Of a stretch of DNA of 64,000 nucleotides, positions 27,425 through 37,014 are shown in pieces. The notes under the pieces were generated by a model. It saw only the letters and a program-made list of their open reading frames with translations, searched no databases and had not been told where the DNA came from. The position numbers were made by a program, and so were the translations under genes. The stretch comes from Erwinia phyllosphaerae (GTDB lineage: Bacteria; Pseudomonadota; Gammaproteobacteria; Enterobacterales; Enterobacteriaceae): contig NZ_JAHSPF010000001.1 of the NCBI RefSeq assembly GCF_019132875.1, forward strand, positions 62,001-126,000. Direction: 5' to 3'. Numbering within the stretch: the stretch's first letter is position 1; the number at the start of each line of letters is the position of its first letter.

Positions 27425-29487
27425 CGCGCGCTGGCGGCGCTCAGCGTCTCCTGCGCAAGTCCAATCAGAAACGCATACTCCAGCGCCACGCCTTCGTAAG
27501 ATTTAAAGCGTCCCGACTTGCCGCCGTGGCCCGCATCCATATCGGTGCAGAGCAGCAGCAGATTTTCGTCGGTCTTTAACTCCCGCAGTTTCGCCACCCA
27601 TTTCGCCGGCTCCCAGTACTGCACCTGTGAGTCGTGCAGCCCGGTCGTGACCAGCATATGCGGATAATCCTGCGCGCTCACGCAGTCGTAAGGACTGTAC
27701 TGGCGGATATAGCGATAATATTGCTCGTCGGCCGGATTACCCCACTCATCATATTCACCGGTCGTTAGCGGTATTGACTCATCCAGCATGGTTGTGACCA
27801 CATCGACAAAAGGAACCTGAGCCACCACGCCGTGAAAGCGCGTTGGCTGCATATTGATGATGGTCCCCATCAGCAGGCCGCCAGCACTACCGCCCATCGC
27901 GTACAGCTTTTCAGGATCGCCATAGCCCTTCTCAACCAGCGTACTCGTGACGTCGATAAAATCATGGAAGGTATTGAGCTTGTTTAGCAGCTTGCCGTCT
28001 TCATACCACTGCTGGCCCAGCTCGCCGCCGCCGCGAATATGCGCCAGCGCAAAAACAAAACCGCGATCCAGCAGGCTAAGACGGCTGGCACTGAAGTCCG
28101 CCTCCATGCAGCTGCCGTAGGAGCCGTAGCCATAAACCAGCATCGGATTTTTACCCGGATGATAGTGCTCTTTGTGGTAAACCAGCGATACCGGCACTTC
28201 GACGCCGTCACGCGCGGTGATCCAGTGATGTTCGCTGCGGTAGTGGCTGGCATCAAACCCATTTACCTCAGCCTGTTTAAGGATGTGCCGTTCGCCGCTG
28301 TCCATATCCAGTTCAAACAGGGTATCCGGCGTGGTCATGGAAGAGTAACCGTAGCGCAGCTTGCTCGTATCCGGAGAAGGATTAAAAGAGAGCCAAGTGA
28401 CATAAGCCGGATCGTCAAAGGCAATGCCGTAATCCTCGCCGGTTTGCCAGCTGATCTGGCGCAGGCTGGTCAGGCCGCGCTGGCGTTCTTCTACCACCAG
28501 CCAGTCGCGAAACAGAGCGAAATCTTCCAGCATGACCTGCTCGCGAGGCGCAATCAGCGTTTCCCATTTCTCTTCTTTTACGTGATCGGTACGGTAGAGA
28601 CCGAAGTTTTTGCCTTCACGGTTGGAGCGAACGTAAAAATGGTGGTTATAGTGATCGAGACTGTATTCGTGATCTTTGCGTCTCGGGCAAAAGATTTGCG
28701 GCTGCGCATCAGCAAATTCGGCGTCAAGCAGCCGGATTTCACTGGTCGTGCTGCTGTTAAGCACGATTAAAATAAAATGCTCGGACATCGTTTTATGCAG
28801 GCTGACGTAAAAGGTGTCGTCCTTTTCTTCATAAACCAGCTCGTCCTCGTGCTGCGACGTTCCCAACCGGTGACGCCAGACCTGCCACGGCAGCAGCGTC
28901 TGCTTGTCTTTTAATACGTAATAAAAGGTGCGGCTGTCGCTGGCCCAGACGAAGCTGGAGGAGACGTTTTCCAGGACTTCCGGATACCAGCTGCCGGTTT
29001 GCAGATTGCAGAATCGAATGCCGTACTGACGGCGTGAAAGAAAATCCTCGGCCAGCGCCATCGTTTGATTATCCGGGCTGATGCCCAGGCCGCCCATCGT
29101 GTAAAACTCGCTGTGAGCAGCGCGCTGATTGCCATCGACCAGGGTTTCCCACTCTTCCGGGGTTTCTGTGTTTTCCGGCTGGCGCAGGTAAATGGCATAT
29201 TCATTGCCTTCTTCGTAGCGCCGCTGATAGCGATAGCCTTTTCTGACGTAGGGAACGGACTGCTCGCGCTGTGGAATGCGGTCGACCATCTCTTTCAGTA
29301 GCCGATCCTGCAGTGCCTGCTGCGTATGCATAACGGCTTTGCCGTAATCGTTTTCCGCGTGCAGATAGTCCAGCACGTCTGGATTTTCACGCTTGTCATC
29401 GCGCAGCCAGTAATAGTTGTCGATGCGCGTTTCACCATGAGCGGTCATCTCAAAAGGAATCTTTCTGGCGACTGGTGGTTTTATCAT
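27421..29487 (-). CDS. ptrB: Oligopeptidase B (protease II)
   Basis: A 688-residue prolyl-oligopeptidase family enzyme (E. coli PtrB 686). It cleaves oligopeptides after Arg or Lys in the cytoplasm. An N-terminal beta-propeller is followed by the catalytic alpha/beta-hydrolase domain: nucleophile [10 protein letters not shown], Asp region [15 protein letters not shown], His in [10 protein letters not shown]. The basic-residue-specificity Glu pair characteristic of oligopeptidase B is expected but not individually located. ATG at 29487 ([14 protein letters not shown]) gives the family N terminus; an in-frame extension to 29559 is not family-like. Confidence 0.95.
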   Translation of the reverse strand: MIKPPVARKIPFEMTAHGETRIDNYYWLRDDKRENPDVLDYLHAENDYGKAVMHTQQALQDRLLKEMVDRIPQREQSVPYVRKGYRYQRRYEEGNEYAIYLRQPENTETPEEWETLVDGNQRAAHSEFYTMGGLGISPDNQTMALAEDFLSRRQYGIRFCNLQTGSWYPEVLENVSSSFVWASDSRTFYYVLKDKQTLLPWQVWRHRLGTSQHEDELVYEEKDDTFYVSLHKTMSEHFILIVLNSSTTSEIRLLDAEFADAQPQIFCPRRKDHEYSLDHYNHHFYVRSNREGKNFGLYRTDHVKEEKWETLIAPREQVMLEDFALFRDWLVVEERQRGLTSLRQISWQTGEDYGIAFDDPAYVTWLSFNPSPDTSKLRYGYSSMTTPDTLFELDMDSGERHILKQAEVNGFDASHYRSEHHWITARDGVEVPVSLVYHKEHYHPGKNPMLVYGYGSYGSCMEADFSASRLSLLDRGFVFALAHIRGGGELGQQWYEDGKLLNKLNTFHDFIDVTSTLVEKGYGDPEKLYAMGGSAGGLLMGTIINMQPTRFHGVVAQVPFVDVVTTMLDESIPLTTGEYDEWGNPADEQYYRYIRQYSPYDCVSAQDYPHMLVTTGLHDSQVQYWEPAKWVAKLRELKTDENLLLLCTDMDAGHGGKSGRFKSYEGVALEYAFLIGLAQETLSAASAR

Positions 29488-29727
29488 TCTTTGCCCCGCT
29501 GAATCAGTTATACAAAGTAAGGGTGGCAGTTGTGGCGGTGATTGCCAAGCGGCAGGCACGAAGAAGAGTTGAAAAACAAGGTTTAAAAGCTTTCTGGCGC
29601 ATTCAGGTTTTCTGAACGCACGCGTCAGGAAGCGTCAAGGCAGGCAAAGCCTGGCAAACCTTTACCCCACTGATGTTACTGGCAAATTTACGCAGACCAC
29701 TATACTTACCCGCATCACAGAGTCAAA

Positions 29728-29760
29728 AGGTCAGACCGTTTACGTTTTATCAGGTCAGAC
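29728..29760. promoter_or_regulatory. Direct repeat AGGTCAGAC upstream of the isomerase-like gene
   Basis: Two copies of AGGTCAGAC (29728-29736 and 29752-29760), 24 bp apart, lie just before the start of the gene at 29785. Repeats spaced by about two helical turns are typical of transcription-factor half-sites. The remainder of the 297-bp ptrB-isomerase gap shows no other gene. Confidence 0.3.
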
Positions 29761-29784
29761 AGAATAGTCGATAAGGGGAAAAGT

Positions 29785-30624
29785 ATGCGTTTTCAAAATA
29801 GCCCGTTGTTTATCAATACGGTTTTATTAGGCGGCACGACGGAAGAGAAAATTGCTGCCGCGGCCGAAGCGGGATTCAACCAGGTAGAACTGTGGCGGCA
29901 GGATGTCGATGCGGCCAAAGGCACGGCGAAAGATGTCGCAAGCCTGCTACAGCAGCAAAACCTGTCGCTGACTGATTACCAGGTATTGCTAGATTTTGAC
30001 GGCGCGCCCGACCACCAGCGCGAAGAAAAACGCCGCGATGCTCTGGAAATGCTGGATACGGCCGTGGCGCTGGGTGCGACAACAATACTGACTCCGGCCT
30101 CCACGCAAAAAGAGTGTATTGCCGAAAGAGAAGAGGAAGATATTCGCTGGCTGGCTCAGGAAGCCGGAAAACGCGGCCTGCGGGTGGCTTTCGAGGCGAT
30201 GGCGTGGAGTACGCACATCAACACAACCCCGGCCGCGTGGCAGCTTGTCCAGCGCGTCAATGAACCCAACCTTGGTTTGGTTATCGATGCCTTTCATATT
30301 TTTGTGCGCAACCGCACTATCGCCGATCTCAATGGGATCCCGATGGAAAAAATCTTTCTGGTACAGCTTTCTGACCTGGACGAACTGCCGTCGGGTGACC
30401 AGCTGGTGCAGACGGCCAGGCACCACCGCCTGCTGCCGGGTCAGGGAAACTTCCCGCTTTATACGCTGCTGGATTACCTGGAAGCGGAAGGTTACCGGGG
30501 GCCGGTGGGACTGGAAGTCTTTAACGATGGGCTCCATCAGCGAGCGCCCGCCGACGCGGCAAAAGAGGCAATGCATGCTCTGAAACGCTGCTGCGCCCAG
30601 GCGACGCCAGGCCAGCCTGGCTAA
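29785..30624 (+). CDS. Sugar-phosphate isomerase/epimerase-like TIM-barrel protein
   Basis: A 279-residue xylose-isomerase-like TIM barrel (AP endonuclease 2 family). Expected metal ligands are visible: Glu137 (VAFEAMAW), Asp168 and His171 (LVIDAFHIF), Gln194 (FLVQLSDLDEL) and Glu244 (VGLEVFND). It resembles 3-dehydroshikimate dehydratase and hydroxypyruvate isomerase-type proteins; the exact activity cannot be assigned. It starts MRFQNSPLFINTVLLGGTTE after a GGGGAAAAGT ribosome binding site. E. coli has yebE/yebF here instead, so the gene is a lineage-specific insertion between ptrB and yebG. Its 3' end runs straight into the 37-bp array. Confidence 0.85.
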   Translation: MRFQNSPLFINTVLLGGTTEEKIAAAAEAGFNQVELWRQDVDAAKGTAKDVASLLQQQNLSLTDYQVLLDFDGAPDHQREEKRRDALEMLDTAVALGATTILTPASTQKECIAEREEEDIRWLAQEAGKRGLRVAFEAMAWSTHINTTPAAWQLVQRVNEPNLGLVIDAFHIFVRNRTIADLNGIPMEKIFLVQLSDLDELPSGDQLVQTARHHRLLPGQGNFPLYTLLDYLEAEGYRGPVGLEVFNDGLHQRAPADAAKEAMHALKRCCAQATPGQPG

Positions 30625-30890
30625 GTCAGGCCATAAAGCGTACCGGCCGGTTAACTGGCTAAACATGTCATAAACCGTGCTGGTGGGTTAACTGGTTAAA
30701 CATATCACAAAGCGTGCTGGCCGCTTAACTGGCCAGGTCAGGCCATAAAGCGTGCTGGTGGGTTAAGTGGCTAAACATGTCGCAAAGCGTGCTGATGGGT
30801 TAACTCGCTAAACATGTCACAAAGCGTACCGGTCGGTTAAGTGGCCAGGTCAAGCCATAAAGCGTGCCGGTCAGTTAACTGGCTAAGCAC
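30625..30890. repeat. Degenerate 37-bp tandem array, seven copies, with higher-order structure
   Basis: About seven head-to-tail copies of a 37-bp unit of the form CATAAAGCGTGCTGGTGGGT followed by TAACTGGCTAAACATGT. Copies 3 and 6 share a different tail (TGGCCAGGTCA plus AGC or GGC in place of TGGCTAAACATGT), so the array also has a three-unit (about 111-bp) period. All copies keep GCGT/CCGT, GGTTAA and TGGC. It begins immediately after the isomerase-like gene's stop codon. Every frame contains stops, so it is non-coding. There are no spacers between units. Confidence 0.9.
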
Positions 30891-31011
30891 GACCTGCTCT
30901 TGCGCCAGTGGATAAAACAGAGCCAGCCGGGCGGCTGGCTTTTCTGCCGCTGAGCAGGCAGCACGGCGAATGTCCGGCAACCTGGCGGCTTAATGATATC
31001 GCTATCTGTCC

Positions 31012-31089
31012 ATTCAGCTATTCAGCTATTCAGCTATTCAGCTATTCAGCTATTCAGCTATTCAGCTATTCAGCTATTCAGCTATTCAG
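31012..31089. repeat. Octanucleotide microsatellite (ATTCAGCT)n
   Basis: Nine perfect copies of ATTCAGCT plus six further bases. It lies between two converging genes (isomerase-like protein and yebG), only 13 bp beyond the yebG stop, so it is in the 3' region of both and not placed to switch a promoter. Each repeat step would shift a reading frame, but no gene crosses it. Between the 37-bp array and this one (30891-31011) nothing else is seen. Confidence 0.95.
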
Positions 31090-31102
31090 GGGACTTTACC
31101 CC

Positions 31103-31444
31103 TCAAGCAGCTTTGCCACGCCCGGTTTTGCCCGCTTTTTCCTCGCCTTTTTCATCCGTCACGGCGCTAAGCTCGGCAACGGAAGCCGCAGGACGCTCGT
31201 CTGCCGCTTCTGGCATTTTACTGGTACGCAGAATATGCTGGACGGCATCTTTGTGTTCAGACAGGAACATACCCAGCGCTTCACGCTGGTTTTCGTCCAT
31301 ATCCAGCGGCGCGGCGCTTAACCAGTCGCAGAACACTTCAGCCATATCAAGCATTTTGTCATAAGCGTCGGCTTCTTTCTTGCTGGCGAAAGTCATCTTT
31401 TCCTCACCTTTTCTGACGACAACATATTTGATTTCAACAGCCAT
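31103..31444 (-). CDS. yebG: YebG, SOS-induced DNA-damage protein
   Basis: A 113-residue protein beginning MAVEIKYVVVRKGEEKMTFA, as in E. coli YebG (96 residues), with the conserved AYDKMLDMAEVFCDWL and MFLSEHKDAVQHIL. The C-terminal tail (from about residue 80) is longer than in E. coli and rich in Glu, Lys and Ala, ending TGRGKAA. ATG at 31444 is chosen because it starts the family sequence. A LexA box directly upstream shows SOS control. Its biochemical role is not established. Confidence 0.93.
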   Translation of the reverse strand: MAVEIKYVVVRKGEEKMTFASKKEADAYDKMLDMAEVFCDWLSAAPLDMDENQREALGMFLSEHKDAVQHILRTSKMPEAADERPAASVAELSAVTDEKGEEKAGKTGRGKAA

Positions 31445-31462
31445 AGTACACACCTCGTTTAA

Positions 31463-31478
31463 CTGTATTTTTATACAG
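31463..31478. promoter_or_regulatory. LexA (SOS) box for yebG
   Basis: CTGTATTTTTATACAG fits the LexA consensus CTGT-N8-ACAG exactly and sits in a longer palindrome (AACTGTATTTTTATACAGTA). It is 19 bp upstream of the yebG start, overlapping its expected promoter, and lies in the yebG/purT divergent region. Confidence 0.93.
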
Positions 31479-31523
31479 TATATCAGCCCTGCATTATTTC
31501 TCAAGCCCGAAAACCTGATGAAC

Positions 31524-31539
31524 GCGCAATCGTTTTCGT
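31524..31539. promoter_or_regulatory. Candidate PurR box for purT
   Basis: GCGCAATCGTTTTCGT matches the PurR consensus ACGCAAACGTTTGCGT at 13 of 16 positions and lies 44-59 bp upstream of the purT start. Control of this purine-synthesis gene by PurR is plausible. Confidence 0.6.
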
Positions 31540-31582
31540 TTATACTGCGCGCGCGTTTTTTCCCTCAATCAGGTAGAGATTT

Positions 31583-32767
31583 ATGACAACTCTTGGTACT
31601 GCGCTGCGTCCTGCCGCAACTCGTGTAATGCTGTTAGGTTCAGGAGAACTGGGCAAAGAAGTGGCGCTCGAATGTCAGCGTCTGGGCGTTGAAGTGATCG
31701 CGGTCGATCGCTATGCCGATGCGCCAGCTATGCATGTCGCCCACCGCAGCCATGTGATTAACATGCTGGATGGCGAAGCATTAAAAGCGCTGGTCGCGCT
31801 GGAACGTCCGGACTATATCGTGCCGGAGATCGAGGCTATCGCTACCGATATGCTGATTGAGCTGGAAAAACAGGGCCAGCACGTAGTGCCCTGCGCTCGC
31901 GCGGCGCGTCTGACCATGAACCGCGAAGGCATTCGTCGTCTGGCGGCTGAAGAGCTATTGCTGCCCACCTCTTCCTATCGCTTTGCCGATAACGTGGCGG
32001 ACTTTAACCAGGCGGCGCAGGAAATCGGTTTCCCCTGCATTGTTAAACCAGTAATGAGCTCCTCGGGCAAAGGCCAGAGCTTTATCCGGGAGGCAGGCGA
32101 ACTGGCAGCGGCATGGGAATATGCGCAGCAAGGCGGTCGCGCCGGTGCAGGCCGCGTGATTGTCGAAGGCGTGGTGAAGTTCGATTTCGAAATCACGCTG
32201 CTGACCATCAGCGCCGTCGACGGCATTCATTTTTGTGCGCCAATCGGCCACCGTCAGGAAGACGGCGATTATCGTGAATCCTGGCAGCCGCAGCAGATGA
32301 GCGAGCTGGCCTTACAGCGTGCGCAGCAGGTCGCAGAAAAGGTAGTGACGGCGCTGGGCGGTCACGGCCTGTTCGGCGTGGAACTGTTCGTTTGCGGTGA
32401 CGATGTAGTATTCAGCGAGGTGTCACCTCGTCCGCACGATACCGGAATGGTCACGCTGATTTCTCAGGATCTGTCAGAGTTCGCCCTGCACGTACGCGCT
32501 TTCCTTGGCCTGCCTGTTGGTGCCGTTCGCCAGTATGGCCCTGCGGCTTCCGCCGTCATTTTGCCTGAGCTGCAAAGCAGCAACGTGCAGTTTGCCAGTT
32601 TAGATGCGGTGCTGGGCGCGGGCCTGCAGCTCCGTCTGTTTGGTAAACCAGAGATACAGGGCAAGCGCCGTCTGGGCGTAGCGCTGGCAACCGGTGAGAA
32701 TATTGCAGATGCTGTACAGCGTGCCGTTAACTGCGCAGCTGGCGTGAAGGTCAGCGGCCAGGGCTAA
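31583..32767 (+). CDS. purT: Formate-dependent GAR transformylase PurT
   Basis: A 394-residue ATP-grasp enzyme (E. coli 392) that makes formyl-glycinamide ribonucleotide from GAR, formate and ATP in de novo purine synthesis. N-terminal nucleotide-binding region [23 protein letters not shown]-grasp motifs [34 protein letters not shown] and metal-binding [16 protein letters not shown]. The start ATG follows AGGTAGAGATTT. It is divergent from yebG. Confidence 0.96.
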   Translation: MTTLGTALRPAATRVMLLGSGELGKEVALECQRLGVEVIAVDRYADAPAMHVAHRSHVINMLDGEALKALVALERPDYIVPEIEAIATDMLIELEKQGQHVVPCARAARLTMNREGIRRLAAEELLLPTSSYRFADNVADFNQAAQEIGFPCIVKPVMSSSGKGQSFIREAGELAAAWEYAQQGGRAGAGRVIVEGVVKFDFEITLLTISAVDGIHFCAPIGHRQEDGDYRESWQPQQMSELALQRAQQVAEKVVTALGGHGLFGVELFVCGDDVVFSEVSPRPHDTGMVTLISQDLSEFALHVRAFLGLPVGAVRQYGPAASAVILPELQSSNVQFASLDAVLGAGLQLRLFGKPEIQGKRRLGVALATGENIADAVQRAVNCAAGVKVSGQG

Positions 32768-32865
32768 GCAAGCATCGGCCAACAATCAGCCCCTGTTAAG
32801 GGGCTGATGCAGGAAATCGTTACGGCGCTGACGGAAAAGCGCTGTACGGCCCACGCTGTTTAACC

Positions 32866-33504
32866 TTAGCGCGCGCCTGCCACCGCCTCTTTCGCCAGCT
32901 GCGTAATGCGATCGTAATCACCGGACTCCAGCGCATCCGCAGGCACCAGCCATGAACCGCCAATACATAACACGCTCTTTAAGGCCAGATAGTCGCGGTA
33001 GTTAGCCGGAGAAATCCCGCCGGTCGGGCAAAATCTTACCTGAGGGAACGGGCCGCCAATCGCCTGTAGCGCTTTTACGCCGCCGTTGGCTTCTGCCGGG
33101 AAAAATTTAAACTCGCGCAGGCCATAATCCATGCCGGTCATCAGTTCGGAAACGGTGCTGATACCAGGGATCAGCGGGATCGGCCCTTCTACGGCTGCTT
33201 TCAACAGGGATTCGGTAAGGCCAGGGCTGATAGCAAACTTAACGCCCGCGTCAGTCACTTCCCGCAGCTGCTGGCTGTTCAGTACCGTTCCTGCGCCTAC
33301 GATGGCCTCCGGCACTTCCTGAATCATCGCTTTAATGGCATCCATTGCACAGGCCGTGCGTAGCGTCACCTCCAGCACTTTTACGCCGCCCGCAACCAGC
33401 GCTTTCGCCATCGGTACCGCGTGCTCCAGCTTATTCACTACGATAACCGGCACGACCGGGCCAGTCTTCAGAATCTGTTCAGCGCTAATTTCCCAGTTAC
33501 TCAT
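32866..33504 (-). CDS. eda: KDPG/KHG aldolase Eda
   Basis: A 212-residue class I aldolase (E. coli 213) that splits 2-keto-3-deoxy-6-phosphogluconate into pyruvate and glyceraldehyde-3-phosphate. The active-site Glu is in KVLEVTLRT and the Schiff-base Lys in [13 protein letters not shown] [14 protein letters not shown]. The phosphate-binding region is [12 protein letters not shown]. In E. coli it is the second gene after edd; here edd is absent and eda has its own upstream region, so it may serve mainly uronate degradation, oxaloacetate or KHG turnover. Confidence 0.95.
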   Translation of the reverse strand: MSNWEISAEQILKTGPVVPVIVVNKLEHAVPMAKALVAGGVKVLEVTLRTACAMDAIKAMIQEVPEAIVGAGTVLNSQQLREVTDAGVKFAISPGLTESLLKAAVEGPIPLIPGISTVSELMTGMDYGLREFKFFPAEANGGVKALQAIGGPFPQVRFCPTGGISPANYRDYLALKSVLCIGGSWLVPADALESGDYDRITQLAKEAVAGAR

Positions 33505-33678
33505 CGTCCTGCTTCTCCTGTCAGGCCTGCCAGCTTACGTTGAGAGCAAGGCGGGCAAAAACGACGCGTGCAGCGTCCGCAAGTGTTCGTTTGCTACCAT
33601 ACAGGATTACGGACGGCTTCGTCCACGTAAGCGCTCGTTTTTTTGAAACAACGGTTCAATTTATGAAGCTCGCTCGCA

Positions 33679-33722
33679 GTTTGTCCCGCTGCCGCTTTTT
33701 GTTTGTCCCGCTGCCGCTTTTT
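33679..33722. repeat. 22-bp perfect tandem duplication in the eda-zwf interval
   Basis: GTTTGTCCCGCTGCCGCTTT plus TT occurs twice head to tail. It lies in the 391-bp stretch 33505-33895 between eda and zwf, where E. coli has edd. The rest of that stretch contains the eda promoter region and the zwf terminator. Confidence 0.9.
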
Positions 33723-33781
33723 TATCGCAGTAAAAACCCTGCGGCGTTTAAAGATCTTACCGGCCTGCTTATGCCAGACAT

Positions 33782-33829
33782 AAAAAAAACTATGGAGCCT
33801 GACGTCTGTTCAACGCAGGCTCCATAGTT
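33782..33829 (-). terminator. Rho-independent terminator of zwf
   Basis: On the minus strand a 14-bp perfect stem (AACTATGGAGCCTG / CAGGCTCCATAGTT) with a 14-nt loop is followed by eight T residues, 66 bp after the zwf stop. It separates zwf from eda transcription. Confidence 0.92.
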
Positions 33830-33895
33830 CAGGGATGGCATAATTCGCTTTTCTTACGCCGCTGTTGTAAACCTTGCAGCGGCGCAGAGGGTAAA

Positions 33896-35371
33896 CTACT
33901 CGAACTCGTTCCAGGAACGGCCATCGCGGGTGATCATGGCTACCGAAGCAACCGGTCCCCAGGTACCAGCCTGATAAGGCTTAGGCGCTTCGTTATCTGC
34001 GGCCCAGGCTTCCATAATGGAGTCTACCCATTTCCAGGCTTCTTCCACCTCATCACGGCGTACAAACAGCGCCTGGATGCCCCGCATGGTTTCCAGCAGC
34101 AGACGCTCGTAGGCATCCGCCAGATGCGACTGGTTAAAGGTTTCTGAGAAGCTCAGGTCAAGCTTGGTCGTTTGCAGATTGTGCTTGTGATCCAGCCCTG
34201 GCACTTTGTTCAGAATCTGGATATCTACCCCTTCATCCGGCTGCAGACGAATAGTGAGCTTGTTCTGCGGCAGTTCCTGCCAGGAATCTTTAAACAGGTT
34301 GAGCGCCGGGTTCTTGAAGTAGACCACAACTTCTGAACACTTGGTTGGCAAACGCTTGCCGGTACGCAGATAGAACGGTACGCCAGCCCAGCGCCAGTCG
34401 TCGATATCGACGCGGATAGAGACGAAAGTTTCCGTGTTGCTGGATTTGTTCGCGTCTTCTTCTTCCAGATAGCCGGGGACTTTTTTGCCCTGCACAAAGC
34501 CAGAAGTATATTGACCGCGCACGGTTTTATCACGCACGTTAGTATGGTCAATACGACGTAATGAACGCAGCACCTTAACCTTCTCGTCACGGATGCGGTC
34601 AGCGCTCAGGTCAGCCGGTGGCGACATCGCAATCATGGTCAAAACCTGTAACAGGTGGTTTTGAATCATATCGCGCATCTGGCCCGCTTTGTCGAAGTAA
34701 CCCCAGCGGCCTTCAATACCGACTTCTTCCGCCACGGTAATCTGCACGTGGTCGATAGTCCGGTTATCCCAGTTAGCGGCAAACAGCGAGTTGGCAAAAC
34801 GCAGCGCCAGCAGGTTCAGTACCGTCTCTTTGCCCAGATAGTGGTCAATACGGAAAACCTGGTTTTCTTCGAAATATTCGCCAACCTGATCGTTGATCTC
34901 CCGCGAGGTCTCCAGCGAGGTACCCAGCGGTTTTTCCATTACTACGCGGGCAGGCTGCGCGTTCAGTTTAGCCGTTCCCAGCCCTTTACAGATGGCGCCA
35001 AAGGTGCCCGGCGGCATGGCAAAATAGTTAATGGTTACGCGCTTCTTCTGATCCAGCATTTTGCCCAGTCGGGTAAAGTGCGCCGCGTCGTTCACGTCCA
35101 GATTGCAGAAGTCGAGTCGGCTGCTCAGCTTATCCCACAGCGCTTCGTCGATGGCCTCCTTCATAAAGGTTTCCAGCGCTTCGCGTACGACCTTGGTGTA
35201 GGCTGCTTTATCCCAGTCGGCACGGCCAACGCCGATGATGCGCGACTCTTCGTGGATCTGACCGGCTTTTTCCAGTTGATACAGGGAAGGCAACAGTTTC
35301 CGGCGTGCAAGATCGCCTTTGGCACCAAAAATTACCAGATCGCAGGCCTGGGCTGTTTGTGTAACCGCCAT
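33896..35371 (-). CDS. zwf: Glucose-6-phosphate 1-dehydrogenase
   Basis: A 491-residue enzyme, the E. coli length, converting glucose-6-phosphate to 6-phosphogluconolactone with NADP in the oxidative pentose phosphate pathway. Coenzyme-binding [20 protein letters not shown]; active-site [14 protein letters not shown] terminus [18 protein letters not shown] at 35371 ([12 protein letters not shown]) follows GAGGAG and gives the family start; an upstream extension of 43 codons is not conserved sequence. Upstream, hexR should lie divergently but is replaced by the hil cluster. Confidence 0.96.
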   Translation of the reverse strand: MAVTQTAQACDLVIFGAKGDLARRKLLPSLYQLEKAGQIHEESRIIGVGRADWDKAAYTKVVREALETFMKEAIDEALWDKLSSRLDFCNLDVNDAAHFTRLGKMLDQKKRVTINYFAMPPGTFGAICKGLGTAKLNAQPARVVMEKPLGTSLETSREINDQVGEYFEENQVFRIDHYLGKETVLNLLALRFANSLFAANWDNRTIDHVQITVAEEVGIEGRWGYFDKAGQMRDMIQNHLLQVLTMIAMSPPADLSADRIRDEKVKVLRSLRRIDHTNVRDKTVRGQYTSGFVQGKKVPGYLEEEDANKSSNTETFVSIRVDIDDWRWAGVPFYLRTGKRLPTKCSEVVVYFKNPALNLFKDSWQELPQNKLTIRLQPDEGVDIQILNKVPGLDHKHNLQTTKLDLSFSETFNQSHLADAYERLLLETMRGIQALFVRRDEVEEAWKWVDSIMEAWAADNEAPKPYQAGTWGPVASVAMITRDGRSWNEFE

Positions 35372-35775
35372 TCTATTCTCCTCGTTGCAGGATAAGCCCG
35401 ACCGGCGGATTCCCTCACCGTCGGGCTTTTCTGATTTTCTTTCAATACAATGTACTGCTTTTGCCGGGTCTACGTAAACCTGACAGCGCCTCTCCAGCAC
35501 AGAGTAGCCAGTTTGCCTAAAATTTGCCGCCCAGGAAGCAGGCAGTTTGTGCTTAATTTTTCCGCCCCTCTGTTTTCAGCAAATCGGGCGCGTTACGCAA
35601 ACAGACAGTAAAAAGCGGGAAACGACGGCGAAAATGCCCATTAAAGAAATAAAAAACAAACTTTTACCCACTACTGGCTTCATCGATTTCACCTTTGTTA
35701 GAAATCGACAAAACAGATAAAAAGAGAGGCCCGGAATGGCGGAATAAATTGGCTGCCTGGCATCATTTACGGCCT
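35372..35775. other. zwf upstream region and left junction of the hil cluster
   Basis: A 404-bp non-coding stretch. It must hold the zwf promoter on the minus strand. On the plus strand, where hexR would normally start, no hexR-like sequence can be read. No HexR-type palindrome (TGTAATNAAATTACA) is visible. No clear terminator follows the MFS gene that ends at 35776. Confidence 0.6.
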
Positions 35776-36999
35776 TTAACCCGGTTCTTTCTGCACCTGA
35801 GGAAAATACTTTTTATAGCCGAACCTTAATCGCCCTACAAACAGAAGGACTATTGTCAGGACAAACGATAACGCAAAAGCCATTAATATAATGTTCTGCA
35901 ACGCCATTTTTTCAGAAAGCAGGCTGACCGCCAGTCCGCCAAGCGGAATAGAAAGCAAATTCAGCATGCCTACTACGCCAATCACGCGCGATAAAATGGC
36001 CGGAGGAATAACCGTGCTGCGCATAATGCGAATATAGACGCTGAATCCGCCGTCAAAGGCGCTCAGCAGCGCATAGAGCGCAACCCACAGGTAGTAGTTA
36101 TCCACGACGCCCAGCAGTAAGCCACTAAGTAATATGATTAACAGCGAGCACTGCCCCACCAGGGTAACGCCAAAGCGAAACGAGACTTTCGGGATCAGGT
36201 AAAAAAGTATTACGGAAGCCAGCGCGGCGATGCTCTGCATCACCCCCAGCGAGCCAGAGTCCAGCCTGAAATGCTTAAGGATAATAGCCGGAGAGATAGC
36301 CAGGACCACGCCATAAATAATATTAACAATCCACGTCATCGCGCAGAGATAAATGATTTTTTTATCTTCAAACAGATATGAAAAAGCGGCCTTATTAGAC
36401 TTAATGATATCGCCAGGCTTTGCTATTTTTTCTGAGGCTGGTGAAGAGATTGTCAGCGTGAACAAATTGATGGCGGAGAGCAAAAAAAGAACGGCTGACA
36501 CCAGCAAAATACCGTTAACCTGAGTATGCGAATAAATAACGATGGCAATAGCCGGCCCCAGAATCTGCGAGAACTGTTCAACCGTCTGAATTTTTGCATG
36601 TGCTTTAGCATAATCTTCACGCGGCACGTTGGCAGGAATAACCGATTCTATTGATACGAAGTTCAGCACGTAACATAGCGACATCAGGGCCATTAGCGCG
36701 GTTAACGCGCCAAAAATGCCGGTTATTTTGATCAGCAGACAAGCTGCCAGTAATGCCACGCAGCGGAAAATATCCAGCGCCAGAAATATCTTTTTGAAGT
36801 TCTTCCCTTGCAGCAGCGAACCCGCGATGGGAAAGAAAAGCACCCGGGGTATCCATTCAATCACGAAAGACAAAGCGGATAAGCTGGTAGACCCTGTAGA
36901 CTTAAGAATGGCCAGAGGGACAGCAAACATCAGAAACTGGTCGCAGAGGGCGCCCAGCCCTCTGCTGATAATAAATTTTTGAAAACTGAAGACGGCCAA
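35776..36999 (-). CDS. MFS transporter, probable exporter of the hil cluster
   Basis: A 407-residue protein with about 12 hydrophobic helices and a cytoplasmic mid-loop (SSPASEKIAKPGDIIKSNKA). It resembles enterobactin-exporter (EntS)-like MFS efflux proteins rather than sugar importers. The start is TTG at 36999 (protein AVFSFQKFIISRGLGALCDQ), with AAGGAA 7 nt upstream; no ATG or GTG lies nearer the first helix. It begins 15 bp after the ATP-grasp stop. Export, and self-protection from, the cluster product is the likely role. Confidence 0.85.
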   Translation of the reverse strand: MAVFSFQKFIISRGLGALCDQFLMFAVPLAILKSTGSTSLSALSFVIEWIPRVLFFPIAGSLLQGKNFKKIFLALDIFRCVALLAACLLIKITGIFGALTALMALMSLCYVLNFVSIESVIPANVPREDYAKAHAKIQTVEQFSQILGPAIAIVIYSHTQVNGILLVSAVLFLLSAINLFTLTISSPASEKIAKPGDIIKSNKAAFSYLFEDKKIIYLCAMTWIVNIIYGVVLAISPAIILKHFRLDSGSLGVMQSIAALASVILFYLIPKVSFRFGVTLVGQCSLLIILLSGLLLGVVDNYYLWVALYALLSAFDGGFSVYIRIMRSTVIPPAILSRVIGVVGMLNLLSIPLGGLAVSLLSEKMALQNIILMAFALSFVLTIVLLFVGRLRFGYKKYFPQVQKEPG

Positions 37000-37014
37000 A
37001 GCAGTTCCTTACCT

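Noticed and set aside
28039-28770. 243-codon plus-strand frame inside ptrB
   Set aside because: Antisense shadow of a conserved gene.
30625-30890. 37-bp repeats considered as a CRISPR array
   Set aside because: Repeat length is CRISPR-like but units are degenerate and head to tail with no spacers, and there are no cas genes in the window.
34655-35395. 246-codon plus-strand frame over zwf, considered as hexR since it lies where and as hexR is oriented
   Set aside because: It is antisense to zwf coding sequence and lacks any RpiR/HexR motif.
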